NCBI RefSeq assembly: GCF_014649735.1
Contig: NZ_BMTP01000002.1
Span: forward strand, 489,697-553,696
Direction of reading: 5' to 3'
Length of the DNA: 64,000 nucleotides
From: Streptomyces lavendofoliae
Lineage (GTDB): Bacteria > Actinomycetota > Actinomycetes > Streptomycetales > Streptomycetaceae
Under the pieces are notes generated by a model, which had not been told where the DNA came from, ran no database searches, and worked only from the letters and a program-made list of their open reading frames with translations. Positions 47,541 to 56,038 of the stretch are shown here, one piece after another (the first letter of the stretch is position 1; each line of letters opens with the position of its first letter). A program made the translations under genes and the position numbers.

Positions 47541-47567
47541 GTGCAACATAGTAATGTGACATTGCAC
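47541..47567 (-). promoter_or_regulatory. Operator-like inverted repeat before the collagenase gene
   Basis: Arms GTGCAA (47541-47546) and TTGCAC (47562-47567) enclose an A+T-rich core containing TAGTAATGT. It lies about 100 bases upstream of the collagenase start. The AGTAAT core is shared with the operator-like repeat of the hydroxyproline operon. Confidence 0.5.
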
Positions 47568-47642
47568 TGACAACCCTTCAGTACTCGCGGGATCCGGAGC
47601 GCCGCCTTCCCCGGCCGGGAGCCCGGCGGCGCCCCGGCCGCC

Positions 47643-48356
47643 TCACCCGTCGGCGATCAGGGCGTACCGCTCGTCGTCCACCGGCCCGCCCCACAACTCC
47701 GCCTCACCGCTCAGCGGTTCGACCCGGACCCGACCGCCGACCAGCGGCCGCACCGCCGCGGCCAGGTCGTCCGCCCCGACACCCCCGCTCCAGGGCAGCG
47801 CCTCCGCCCCGGCCACGTACGGCACGCCCTCCGCGCCCGCCTGGCGCCACCGCCCCTCGACCAGCACCAGCCGCCCGCCCGGCCGCAGGCGGCCCACCCA
47901 GTCGCGCAACGCCGCCTCCGGGTCGGGCAGCGTCCACACCAGGTGACGGGAGAGCACGACGTCGAACCGCTCCTCTCCCGTGGGCGGGTGCGTGGCGTCG
48001 CCGGTCAGGAACCGGCCCGCGAGGCCGGCGGCGGCGAACTTGGCGCGCGCCCGCCCGACCATCCGCGGCGCCAGGTCCACGCCGGTCACCCGGTGGCCGT
48101 CCTCGGCGAGCAGCAGGGACAGCGATCCGGTGCCGCAGCCCACGTCGAGGACGCCGGCCGGCGCGGCCGGCGACCACGACCGCAGCAGCCGGGCCCAGGC
48201 GGCACGGGTCCGGTCGGCGCGCAGGCCGTGGTCGGGCTCGTCGTCGAAGGACTCCGCGGCGGCGTCCCAGTAGGCGGCGATCCCGGCCGGGCGGCCGGGA
48301 GGACCAGGATCGGCACGGCGGCCGGAAGGGCGGGGGTCGGCACGGCGTTCGGTCAT
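47643..48356 (-). CDS. Class I SAM-dependent methyltransferase
   Basis: 237 residues from the ATG at 48356 (MTERRADPRPS). After a basic, low-complexity N-terminus, the fold begins with GIAAYWDAAAESFDDEPDHGL. SAM motif I is VLDVGCGTGSLSLLLAEDG, then VTGVDLAPRMVGRAR and a DVVLSRHLVWTLPDPEAAL motif IV; LRPGGRLVLVEG follows. This is the Methyltransf_11 family with unknown substrate. The gene starts just 29 bases downstream of the RidA gene and could be the last gene of that leftward transcript. Confidence 0.87.
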   Translation of the reverse strand: MTERRADPRPSGRRADPGPPGRPAGIAAYWDAAAESFDDEPDHGLRADRTRAAWARLLRSWSPAAPAGVLDVGCGTGSLSLLLAEDGHRVTGVDLAPRMVGRARAKFAAAGLAGRFLTGDATHPPTGEERFDVVLSRHLVWTLPDPEAALRDWVGRLRPGGRLVLVEGRWRQAGAEGVPYVAGAEALPWSGGVGADDLAAAVRPLVGGRVRVEPLSGEAELWGGPVDDERYALIADG

Positions 48357-48385
48357 GTCCCCATGGTGCCGGTCGCCACTGACGG

Positions 48386-48784
48386 TCAGTCGAGGACGGC
48401 GATCCCGTCCAGCTCCACCAGCGCCTGCTCGTCCCACAGGCGGGTGGCGCCGATCACCGCCATCGCCGGGTAGTCGCGCCCCGCCAGCCGCCGCCATACG
48501 CGGCCCAGTTCGGCGGCGTGCGCCCGGTAGTCCCCGACGTCGGTCGCGTACACCGTGACGCGGGCGAGGTCGGCGGGGGTGCCGCCCGCCGCCTCGAGGG
48601 CGGCCAGCAGGTTGCCGAGCGCCGTCGCGAACTGCTCCGGCAGGGTCTCCCCCACCACCCGCCCGTCCCCGTCGAGGGCGGTCTGCCCGGCGAGGAGGAC
48701 GAGGCGGGAGCCGGTGGCGGTGACGGCGTGGGAGAAGCCGGAGGGCGGGGACAGTTCGGCCGGATTGTGGCGCTCCAAACTCAT
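48386..48784 (-). CDS. RidA-family enamine/imine deaminase
   Basis: 132 residues from the ATG at 48784, overlapping the acyl-CoA dehydrogenase stop (ATGA). The YjgF/RidA fold is recognisable: PSGFSHAVTATGSRLVLLAGQTALDGDG, LLAALEAAGGTPADLARVTVYATD, and PAMAVIGATRLWDEQALVELDGIAVL. The conserved arginine of the standard IxxRP region reads IGATRL, so activity could differ from canonical RidA. RidA proteins hydrolyse reactive enamines and imines. In an aminobenzoyl-CoA pathway such an intermediate is expected after dearomatisation, which makes this member a candidate pathway enzyme. Confidence 0.88.
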   Translation of the reverse strand: MSLERHNPAELSPPSGFSHAVTATGSRLVLLAGQTALDGDGRVVGETLPEQFATALGNLLAALEAAGGTPADLARVTVYATDVGDYRAHAAELGRVWRRLAGRDYPAMAVIGATRLWDEQALVELDGIAVLD

Positions 48785-49893
48785 CGGGCGTACAACTCCT
48801 TCGCGATGACGGTCCGCTGGACCTCGGTCGCGCCCTCGTAGATGCGCGGCGCGCGCACCTCCCGGTAGAGGTGCTCCAGCAGGTGCCCGCGCTGCAGCGC
48901 CCGGGCGCCGTGGAGCTGGACGGCGGCGTCGACCACGTACTGGGCGGTCTCGGTGGCCAGCAGCTTGGCCATGGCGGCCCGCTTGGGCACGTCGGCGGCG
49001 CCCGCGTCGTACGCCGCCGCCGCCGCGTACACCAGGAGGCGGGCGGCCTCCGTGCGCGTCGCCATCTCGGCGACCTGGTGCGAGACGGCCTGGAGGTCCT
49101 TCAGCACGCCCCCGAACGCGGCCCGGCGGGCGGTGTGCGCCAGCGTCGCGTCCAGAGCCGCCTGGGCCATGCCGACCGCGAAGGCGCCGACGCTGGGCCG
49201 GAAGAGGTTGAGCGTCGTCATGGCGACGCGGAAGCCCCGGTCCACCTCCCCGAGCACATCGGCCGGGCCGACCGGGACGCCGTCGAACAGGAGGCTGCCG
49301 ATGGGGTGCGGGGACAGCATGTCCAGGGGACTGCCGGTGAGGCCGGGCCGGTCGGCCGGCACCAGGAACGCGGTGACGCCCCGCGCCCCGGCGCCGGGGG
49401 TGGTGCGGGCGAACACGGTGGCGAAGTCGGCCTCGGGGGCGTTGGAGATCCAGCGCTTCTCGCCGCTCAGCCGCCAGCCGTCGCTCTCCGGCACCGCCTC
49501 CAGGGCGAGGGCCGCCGCGTCCGAGCCCGCGTCCGGCTCGCTGAGCGCGAAGGCGGCGACCGCGCGGCCCGCCGTCACCTCCGGAAGCCACCGGGCGCGC
49601 TGCCCGGCCGTCCCGAACGCGGCGACCGGGTGGGCGCCGAGGCCCTGGAGGGCGAGGGCCGTCTCCGCCTCCGTACAGGTCTGGGCGAGCGCTTCGCGCA
49701 TCAGGCACAGGTCGAGGGCGCCCGCGTCGAAGAGGCGGCCGATCAGGCCCAGTTCGCCGAGCGCGGCGACGAGCGGGCGGTTGACGTGCCCCGGCTCGCC
49801 CTTCTCGGCGAGCGGCCGCAGACGCTCGGAACCCAGGGCGCGCAGCTCGGCACACCAGGCGGTTTGAGCCGGATCGAGTGAGAATACGGGCAT
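48781..49893 (-). CDS. Acyl-CoA dehydrogenase
   Basis: 370 residues from the ATG at 49893. The N-terminal helical domain, the beta-barrel with FALSEPDAGSDAAAL and GEKRWISNAPEADFATVFART, and the C-terminal helices with FGGVLKDLQAVSHQVAEM are all present. The catalytic glutamate lies in RIYEGATEVQRTVIAKELY near the end. The enzyme introduces a 2,3-double bond into a CoA thioester, passing electrons to ETF. It reads divergently from the aryl-CoA ligase gene and overlaps the RidA gene. In this cluster it probably acts on an alicyclic CoA intermediate; that is an inference. Confidence 0.92.
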   Translation of the reverse strand: MPVFSLDPAQTAWCAELRALGSERLRPLAEKGEPGHVNRPLVAALGELGLIGRLFDAGALDLCLMREALAQTCTEAETALALQGLGAHPVAAFGTAGQRARWLPEVTAGRAVAAFALSEPDAGSDAAALALEAVPESDGWRLSGEKRWISNAPEADFATVFARTTPGAGARGVTAFLVPADRPGLTGSPLDMLSPHPIGSLLFDGVPVGPADVLGEVDRGFRVAMTTLNLFRPSVGAFAVGMAQAALDATLAHTARRAAFGGVLKDLQAVSHQVAEMATRTEAARLLVYAAAAAYDAGAADVPKRAAMAKLLATETAQYVVDAAVQLHGARALQRGHLLEHLYREVRAPRIYEGATEVQRTVIAKELYAR

Positions 49894-49943
49894 TCACGCC
49901 CCCTCAAAAGTCATCTATCGCGGGCCGTTGACTGTCGTCACAT

Positions 49944-49967
49944 GAACGATACGCTCGATGAGCGTTC
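49944..49967. promoter_or_regulatory. Shared operator between the acyl-CoA dehydrogenase and ligase genes
   Basis: Nested inverted repeats lie midway between the two divergent starts: GAACG (49944-49948) with CGTTC (49963-49967), and ACGCTC with GAGCGT around GAT (49951-49965). CGATACGCT (49947-49955) recurs before the enoyl-CoA hydratase gene. PaaX is the likely ligand. Confidence 0.55.
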
Positions 49968-49990
49968 CCACCACGACAAGGGGGCGAACC

Positions 49991-51628
49991 ATGGAGCTCA
50001 CGCCATCGGCGCATCGTGACACCTTCGCCCGGGACCATCTGCCGCCACGCGAGCAGTGGCCGGAACTCCTCTTCGACCTCCCGGAACTGCGCTACCCCGA
50101 CCGGCTCAATTGCGGGGCGGAACTGCTGGACCGCACGGTGGAACGTTTCGGCGCGCACCGCCCGGTCTTCCGGGACGGCGCCGGCCACGTCTGGACGTAC
50201 GGAGAGCTGCGCACCCGCGTCGACGGGATCGCCCACGCGCTCACCCGTGACCTGGGCGTCGTCCCCGGCAACCGGGTGCTGCTGCGCGGGCCCACCACGC
50301 CGTGGCTGGCCGCCTGCTGGCTGGCGGTGATGAAGGCGGGCGCGGTCGCCGTCACCGTCCTGGCCGGGGCGCGCGCCCCGGAGCTGGCCGTGATGTGCGA
50401 GATGGCGCGCGCGGGCCACGCCCTGTGCGACGTGCGGGCGGTGGACGACCTGGTGAAGGCGGAGGTGCCCGGTCTGCGGGTCACCGCGTACGGCGGCGAC
50501 GCGCCCGACGACCTGCTGCGCCTCGCGGCCCGCCACACCGGCCCCTACGAGGCGGTCCGCACGGCGGCCGACGACGTCGCGCTCATCGCGTTCACCTCGG
50601 GGACGACCGGCCGGCCCAAGGGCTGCATGCACTTCCACCGCGACGTGCTGGCCGTCGCCGACACGTTCTCCGCGCACGTGCTGCGGCCCGGGCCGGACGA
50701 CCTGTTCGCCGGCAGCCCACCGCTCGGGTTCACCTTCGGACTGGGCGGGCTGGTGATCTTCCCGATGCGGGCGGGCGCGTCGGCGCTGCTGCTGGAACAG
50801 GCCGGGCCGGGGCAGCTCCTGCCCGCCGTCGCCGAGCACCGGGTGACCGTGCTGTTCACCGCTCCGACCGCCTACCGGGTGATGCTCGACGCCCTCGACG
50901 GCCACGACATCACCTCGCTGCGCCGCTGTGTGTCGGCCGGCGAGAACCTGCCCGCGGCCACCTGGCGTGCCTGGTTCGAGCGCACCGGGCTGCGCCTGAT
51001 CAACGGCATCGGCGCCACCGAGCTGCTGCACATCTTCGTCTCGGCGGCCGACGGCGCCATCCGCCCCGGCACCACGGGAGTGCCGGTCCCCGGGTGGCAC
51101 GCGCGCGTGGTGGACGATTCCGGCGTGCCGGTCCCGGACGGGCAGGCGGGACTGCTGGCCGTACGCGGCCCGGTGGGCTGCCGGTACCTGGCCGATCCGC
51201 GCCAGCGCGAGTACGTCCGGCACGGCTGGAACATCACGGGCGACACCTACGTCCGCGAACCGGACGGCTACCTGCGCTACGTCGCCCGCGCGGACGACAT
51301 GATCATCTCCGCCGGTTACAACATCGCCGGCCCCCAGGTCGAGGAGGCCCTGCTCGCACACCCCGACGTGCTGGAGGCGGCCGTGGTGGGCCATCCGGAC
51401 GAGGTGCGCGGCCAGATCGTCGTGGCGTACGCGGTGCTCCGTGACGGCCTGCCGCGCGACGACTCCACGGCCGAGGCCCTGCGCGCCTTCGTCAAGGACC
51501 GTCTCGTCCCGTACAAGTGCCCGCGCCGGATCGTGTTCCTGGAGGCGCTCCCGCGCACGGCCACCGGGAAGCTGCAACGGTTCCGGCTGCGCGGCCGGGA
51601 CACGCCCGGGGACACGCCCGTAAAGTGA
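49991..51628 (+). CDS. AMP-forming aryl-CoA ligase, probable 2-aminobenzoate-CoA ligase
   Basis: 545 residues from the ATG at 49991, with AAGGGGGCG upstream; an in-frame ATG at 49958 lies in the operator region. The AMP-binding P-loop is FTSGTTGRPKGCMHFHRDVL (about 201). The adenylation motifs INGIGATELLHIFVSA, GYLRYVARADDMIISAGYNI and the catalytic lysine TATGKLQRF (about 526) are intact. Ligases with CMHFHRD belong to the benzoate/2-aminobenzoate-CoA ligase group. It activates an aromatic acid with ATP and CoA. The fused monooxygenase-reductase in the same cluster points to 2-aminobenzoate as substrate. Confidence 0.87.
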   Translation: MELTPSAHRDTFARDHLPPREQWPELLFDLPELRYPDRLNCGAELLDRTVERFGAHRPVFRDGAGHVWTYGELRTRVDGIAHALTRDLGVVPGNRVLLRGPTTPWLAACWLAVMKAGAVAVTVLAGARAPELAVMCEMARAGHALCDVRAVDDLVKAEVPGLRVTAYGGDAPDDLLRLAARHTGPYEAVRTAADDVALIAFTSGTTGRPKGCMHFHRDVLAVADTFSAHVLRPGPDDLFAGSPPLGFTFGLGGLVIFPMRAGASALLLEQAGPGQLLPAVAEHRVTVLFTAPTAYRVMLDALDGHDITSLRRCVSAGENLPAATWRAWFERTGLRLINGIGATELLHIFVSAADGAIRPGTTGVPVPGWHARVVDDSGVPVPDGQAGLLAVRGPVGCRYLADPRQREYVRHGWNITGDTYVREPDGYLRYVARADDMIISAGYNIAGPQVEEALLAHPDVLEAAVVGHPDEVRGQIVVAYAVLRDGLPRDDSTAEALRAFVKDRLVPYKCPRRIVFLEALPRTATGKLQRFRLRGRDTPGDTPVK

Positions 51629-51632
51629 TCAC

Positions 51633-52451
51633 GTGGCCGAGCAGCACACCCCGCGTTCCCTGATCGTCTCCCTGTACGGCGCGTACGGGCGGACGGCCGA
51701 CAACGCCCCGCTGCCGGTGGCCGAGCTGATCCGGCTGCTGGCGGTGCTGGGCGTGGACGCGCCGTCCGTGCGCTCCTCGGTGTCCCGGCTCAAGCGGCGC
51801 GGCCTGCTGGAGCCGCGCCGCACGGCGGACGGGGCCGCCGGGTACGCCCTTTCGGGGGACGCCCGGCAGCTGCTGGACGACGGCGACCGGCGGATCTACG
51901 CGGCGGGCGGGCCGCACGAGGAGGACGGCTGGGTCCTCGCCGTCTTCTCGGTGCCCGAGGCCGAGCGGCACAAGCGGCACCTGCTGCGCTCGCGGCTGGG
52001 CCGCCTGGGCTTCGGGACCGCGGCGCCGGGCGTGTGGATCGCGCCGGCGGCGCTGTACGAGGAGACCCGGCACACCCTCCAGCGGCTCCAGCTCGACCCG
52101 TACGTGGACCTCTTCCGCGGCGAGCACCTGGGGTTCGCGGCGACCGCCGAGGCGGTGGGCCGGTGGTGGGACCTGGCGGCGATCGCCAAGCTGTACGAGG
52201 AGTTCCTGGACCTTCACGAGCCGGTGCTGCGCGCCTGGTCGGCCGGTGAGCCGTCACCCGAGGAGGCGTACCGGGACTACCTGCTCGCGCTGGACTCCTG
52301 GCGGCGCCTTCCCTACGCGGACCCCGGTCTGCCGGCCGCGCTCCTCCCGGCGGGCTGGCCCGGCGGCCGGGCGGCGGCGGTCTTCGGCGGCCTCCACGGG
52401 CTGCTGCGGGACACCGGTGAGCGGTTCGTCAGGGGCGGGGGGCCGGCGTGA
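51633..52451 (+). CDS. PaaX-family transcriptional repressor
   Basis: 272 residues from a GTG at 51633, 4 bases after the ligase stop and just after a GTGATCAC palindrome. The N-terminal winged helix (about 8-80, SLIVSLYGAYGR...VDAPSVRSSVSRLKRRGLLEPRR) fits PaaX. The central domain with WVLAVFSVPEAERHKRHLLRSRLGRLGFG is the Cas2-like PaaX core, and the C-terminal helical PaaX_C domain holds WDLAAIAKLYEEFL. PaaX proteins repress aromatic-CoA catabolic genes and release on aryl-CoA binding. It should control the surrounding operons through the CGATACGCT-type sites. Its 3' end overlaps the convergent fused oxygenase gene by 23 bases. Confidence 0.9.
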   Translation: MAEQHTPRSLIVSLYGAYGRTADNAPLPVAELIRLLAVLGVDAPSVRSSVSRLKRRGLLEPRRTADGAAGYALSGDARQLLDDGDRRIYAAGGPHEEDGWVLAVFSVPEAERHKRHLLRSRLGRLGFGTAAPGVWIAPAALYEETRHTLQRLQLDPYVDLFRGEHLGFAATAEAVGRWWDLAAIAKLYEEFLDLHEPVLRAWSAGEPSPEEAYRDYLLALDSWRRLPYADPGLPAALLPAGWPGGRAAAVFGGLHGLLRDTGERFVRGGGPA

Positions 52452-54705
52452 GGCGCGGTTTCGGCGCGTCGGTGCGGCCCGTCGGGGGCTTGCGGCTGCC
52501 CGCGCGGTAGGGGGCGGGCCAGGGGGCACCGGGGCCTTCGTAGCCCTGGTCGGCGGCGGCGTGCAGGGTCCAGTGCGGGTCGTAGAGGTGGGGGCGGGCC
52601 AGCGCGCACAGGTCGGCCCGGCCGGCCAGCAGCAGCGAGTTGACGTCGTCCCAGGAGGAGATCGCGCCGACCGCGATCACGGGGATCCCGAGGGCGTTGC
52701 GGATCCGGTCCGCGTAGGGGGTCTGGTAGGAGCGGCCGTACTCGGGCCGTTCCTCGGGGACGACCTGGCCGGTGGAGACGTCGATCGCGTCGGCGCCGTG
52801 CCCGGCGAAGGCGCGGGCGATCTCGACGGCCTCCTCGGGGGTGGTGCCGCCGGGCGCCCAGTCGGTGGCGGAGACGCGTACGGTCATGGGCCGTTCGCCC
52901 GGCCAGGCGTCGCGCACCGCGTCGAAGACCTCCAGCGGGAACCGCAGCCGCCCGGCGAGGGAACCGCCGTAGGCGTCGGTGCGGCGGTTGGTGAGCGGCG
53001 AGAGGAACCCGGACAGCAGGTAGCCGTGGGCGCAGTGCAGTTCGAGCAGGTCGAACCCGGCGCGGGCGGCCCGCCGGGCGGCGGCGGCGAACTGCTCCCT
53101 TATGTCGGTGAGCGCGGCCCGGTGCAGTTCGTGCGGGACCTGGTTGACGCCGGGGCGGTACGGGATCGGGGAGGCGGCGACCACGGGCCAGTTGCCGGAG
53201 TCGAGGGGCTGGTCGATGCCCTCCCACATGACCTTGGTCGAGCCCTTGCGGCCGGAGTGCCCGAGCTGGACGCCGATGGCGGTGCCCGGCGACCGCTGGT
53301 GGACGAAGTCCGTGACGCGGCGCCAGGCGGCGGCCTGGGCGGGGGTCCACAGCCCGGCGCAGCCGGGGGTGATGCGCCCCTCGGGGCTGACGCAGACCAT
53401 CTCGGTCATCACCAGCCCGGCGCCGCCGAGCGCGCGGGCGCCGAGGTGGACGAGGTGGAAGTCGCCGGGGACGCCGTCCACGGCCGTGTACATGTCCATG
53501 GGGGAGACGACGACCCGGTTGCGCAGGGTCAGGCCGCGCAGCCGGAACGGGGTGAACATCGGCGGGGTGCCGGGCGGGCAGCCGAAGTCGCGTTCGACGG
53601 CGTCGGTGAAGCGGGCGTCGCGCAGCCGCAGGTTGTCGTGGGTGACGCGGCGGCTGCGGGTGAGCAGGTTGAACGCGAACTGGCGGGGCGGCTGGTCGAG
53701 GTAGCCCGCCAGGTCCTCGAACCAGCGCAGGCTGGCGGCCGCGGCGCGCTGGGTGGACTCGACGACGGGGCGGCGTTCGTTCTCGTACGCGGCGAGCGCA
53801 CGGTCGAGCCGGGGATGTTCGCCGACGCTGGCGGCGAGCGCCAGGGCGTCCTCGACGGCGAGTTTGGTGCCGGACCCGATCGAGAAGTGCGCGGTGTGGG
53901 CGGCGTCGCCGAGGAGCACGATGTTGCCGTGCGACCAGCGGCCGGTGACGACGGTGCGGAACGCGGTCCACGACGAGTGGTTGGAGGCCAGCGGCCTGCC
54001 CCGGAGCGGCTCGGAGAAGATCTTGGCGCAGCGGGCGACGGACTCCTGTTCGTCCAGCTCGTCGAAGCCCGCCGCGCGCCAGACCTCCTCGCGCATCTCG
54101 ACGATGACGGTGGAGGCGTCCGCCGCGTAGGGATAGCCGTGCAGCTGCATCGGTCCGTGTTCCGTTTCGGCGATCTCGAAGCGGAAGGCGTCGAAGGCGA
54201 AGTCGGCGGCGAGCCAGATGTAGCGGCAGCGGTGGGTGGTGAGGCGGGGCGCGAACACGTCCGCGTGCGCCTGGCGGGTGCGGCTGTGGACGCCGTCGGC
54301 GGCGACGACCAGGTCGTGGGTGGTGGCCAGCTCGGCGGCGGGCGGGGCCTCGGCGCGGAAGCGGAGGTCCACGCCCAGGCCGGCGCAGCGGGCGTGGAGG
54401 ATCTCGAGGAGCCGGCGGCGGCCGAGGGCGGCGAAGCCGTGTCCGCCGGAGGTGAGGACGCGACCGCGGTGGACGATGTCGATGTCGTCCCACCGGACGA
54501 ACTCCCGCTGGAGGGCGGCGTGCACGGCCGGGTCGGCGTGCTCGATGCCGCCGAGGGTCTCGTCGGAGAGGACGACGCCGAAGCCGAAGGTGTCGTCGGG
54601 GGCGTTGCGCTCCCAGACGGTGATGTCACGGGTGGGGTCGAGGCGTTTGAGCAGGGCGGCGGCGTACAGCCCGCCGGGTCCTCCCCCGATGACGGCCACG
54701 CGCAC
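52429..54705 (-). CDS. Fused FAD monooxygenase / old-yellow-enzyme reductase acting on aminobenzoyl-CoA (or salicylyl-CoA)
   Basis: 758 residues from the ATG at 54705. The N-terminal half (about 1-380) is a class A flavin monooxygenase: VIGGGPGGLYAAALLKRL, a DG motif (VVAADGVHSRTRQ), and GDAAHTAHFSIGSGTKLAVEDA. The C-terminal half (about 390-745) is an old-yellow-enzyme FMN reductase: LRNRVVVSPMDMYTA, LHCAHGYLLSGFLSPLTNRR, TDAYGGSLAGRLRFPLEV. This fusion is the architecture of 2-aminobenzoyl-CoA monooxygenase/reductase, which hydroxylates and dearomatises anthraniloyl-CoA; databases also call relatives salicylyl-CoA 5-hydroxylase. The gene follows the hydratase gene by 6 bases. Confidence 0.9.
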   Translation of the reverse strand: MRVAVIGGGPGGLYAAALLKRLDPTRDITVWERNAPDDTFGFGVVLSDETLGGIEHADPAVHAALQREFVRWDDIDIVHRGRVLTSGGHGFAALGRRRLLEILHARCAGLGVDLRFRAEAPPAAELATTHDLVVAADGVHSRTRQAHADVFAPRLTTHRCRYIWLAADFAFDAFRFEIAETEHGPMQLHGYPYAADASTVIVEMREEVWRAAGFDELDEQESVARCAKIFSEPLRGRPLASNHSSWTAFRTVVTGRWSHGNIVLLGDAAHTAHFSIGSGTKLAVEDALALAASVGEHPRLDRALAAYENERRPVVESTQRAAAASLRWFEDLAGYLDQPPRQFAFNLLTRSRRVTHDNLRLRDARFTDAVERDFGCPPGTPPMFTPFRLRGLTLRNRVVVSPMDMYTAVDGVPGDFHLVHLGARALGGAGLVMTEMVCVSPEGRITPGCAGLWTPAQAAAWRRVTDFVHQRSPGTAIGVQLGHSGRKGSTKVMWEGIDQPLDSGNWPVVAASPIPYRPGVNQVPHELHRAALTDIREQFAAAARRAARAGFDLLELHCAHGYLLSGFLSPLTNRRTDAYGGSLAGRLRFPLEVFDAVRDAWPGERPMTVRVSATDWAPGGTTPEEAVEIARAFAGHGADAIDVSTGQVVPEERPEYGRSYQTPYADRIRNALGIPVIAVGAISSWDDVNSLLLAGRADLCALARPHLYDPHWTLHAAADQGYEGPGAPWPAPYRAGSRKPPTGRTDAPKPRLTPAPRP

Positions 54706-54711
54706 GGCGGC

Positions 54712-55539
54712 TCACCGCCCCTGCCACTTGGGCGACCGCTTCTCGGTGAACGCGGCGTGGAACTCCGCGTAGTCCTCACCGTTCATCAGCAGGGCCTGGG
54801 TGGCGGCGTCGAGCTCCACGGAGGCGGCGAGCGGCATGTCGAGCTCCGCCGTCAGCAGCGCCTTGGTCTGTGCGTACGCGAGGGCCGGGCCGTCGGCGAG
54901 CCGACGGGCCAGCTCCGCGGCGCGGGTGTCGGCGGCGCCCTCCTCGGTCAGCTCGCTGATGAGGCCGATGCGCTCGGCCTCGGGGGCGCGGACCGGTTCG
55001 CCGAGCATCAGCAGCCGGGTGGCGTGCCCGAGGCCGACGACGCGGGGCAGGAGGTACGCGGCGCCCATGTCGCCGCCGGAGAGCCCGACCCGGGTGAAGA
55101 GGAACGCGAAGCGGGCGGTGGGGTCGGCCACCCGGAAGTCGGCGGCCAGCGCGAGGACGGCGCCTGCCCCGGCGGCGACCCCGTGGACGGCGGCGATCAC
55201 CGGGAAGGGGGCTTCCCGCAGCGCCCGGACGACCAGGCCGGTCATGCGGTTGAAGTCGAGGAGCTGGGCGGTGTCCATGGCCAGGGTGGCCCCGATGATG
55301 TCGTCGACGTCGCCGCCGGAGCAGAAGCCCCGTCCCTCGCCCGCGAGGACCAGGGCGCGGACGGCGCGCTCCCGGGACAGCTCGGCGAGCAGGTCGCGCA
55401 GGTCGGCGTAGGCGCCGAAGGTGAGGGCGTTGAGCTTGGCGGGCCGGGCGAGGGTGACGGTGGCGACGTCGTCGTCCACGGCGAGCCGCACATGGTGCCA
55501 CTGCTCGGTGCGGGGCGCGGAGCTGGAGAACGGGCTCAT
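54712..55539 (-). CDS. Enoyl-CoA hydratase/isomerase family protein
   Basis: 275 residues from the ATG at 55539 (MSPFSSSAP). The crotonase oxyanion holes are visible: ALVLAGEGRGFCSGGDVDDI and AAVHGVAAGAGAVLALAADFRVAD. FLFTRVGLSGGDMGAAYLLPRVVG carries the usual active-site region, with Gly-Asp in place of one of the common glutamates. It should hydrate or open a cyclic enoyl-CoA produced by the fused oxygenase, encoded 6 bases downstream. It is the first gene of this leftward transcript, with an operator-like palindrome about 60 bases upstream. Confidence 0.9.
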   Translation of the reverse strand: MSPFSSSAPRTEQWHHVRLAVDDDVATVTLARPAKLNALTFGAYADLRDLLAELSRERAVRALVLAGEGRGFCSGGDVDDIIGATLAMDTAQLLDFNRMTGLVVRALREAPFPVIAAVHGVAAGAGAVLALAADFRVADPTARFAFLFTRVGLSGGDMGAAYLLPRVVGLGHATRLLMLGEPVRAPEAERIGLISELTEEGAADTRAAELARRLADGPALAYAQTKALLTAELDMPLAASVELDAATQALLMNGEDYAEFHAAFTEKRSPKWQGR

Positions 55540-56038
55540 GAGGTGCGGCCTCCCTCGGTGCCTGCGCAGATGCCTGCCTCCCGAAGCTATCACTTGTACG
55601 TGACTTCCGTCACGCATGCGCGATACGCTGAGCGGTGACCGGGTAACAGCTGTCCGTAATCGACGAAGGTCCCGTACCAGCTGTGGCACAGGTCTCCCGG
55701 TGGGTGGGCGGGGGCCTCTGGTGCGGCGGGCGGGCCTACGTAAGGTGGAAGGCAAACCTCAGCCGTCCCCCTCGTCCCATCGCTCACTTCTCCTCCCCCC
55801 TCCTCACTCCGCTCGCCCTCCCCTCACACCCTCCCCACCCCTCTGGCCACTCCCCCGCCGCACCCCGGCGGTCCCCCGCCGTCCGGGCGTCCCCGCGCCC
55901 GCCCGGCGCGCTCCCGCCCGCCCCCCGCCGCCCCTTTCCCCGCCGCGCTTTTCGCTCCGCTGCTCCGCCCCGCTGCTCCGTCCCCGCCCGCCCTTCCCTG
56001 CTCCGAACGGAACCGGCTTCACCGAACGGATCCCCGCC
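55540..56038. other. Promoter region and pyrimidine-rich tract
   Basis: 499 bases without a confident gene. The left part (to about 55640) holds the hydratase promoter. From about 55765 to 56000 the top strand is strikingly pyrimidine-rich (runs of CTCC, CCCC). A frame through it encodes Pro/Arg/Ser only and is rejected as the N-terminus of the next gene. Confidence 0.5.
55599..55634 (-). promoter_or_regulatory. Operator-like elements before the enoyl-CoA hydratase gene
   Basis: CGTGAC (55599-55604) and GTCACG (55609-55614) form a perfect inverted repeat around TTCC. CGATACGCT (55621-55629), followed by AGCG, repeats the element of the ligase/dehydrogenase divergent promoter. Both lie about 60-95 bases from the start codon. 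Confidence 0.5.

Noticed and set aside
52246..55638. 1130-codon plus-strand frame over the fused oxygenase and hydratase genes
   Set aside because: It is antisense to two genes with full motif sets and consists of Gly/Val/Asp/Glu-rich shadow sequence.
55616..56038. N-terminal extension of the HATPase gene
   Set aside because: The extension encodes a Pro/Arg/Ser-rich stretch from a pyrimidine tract and makes the protein twice the usual length; related solo HATPase proteins begin near the TTG at 56039.
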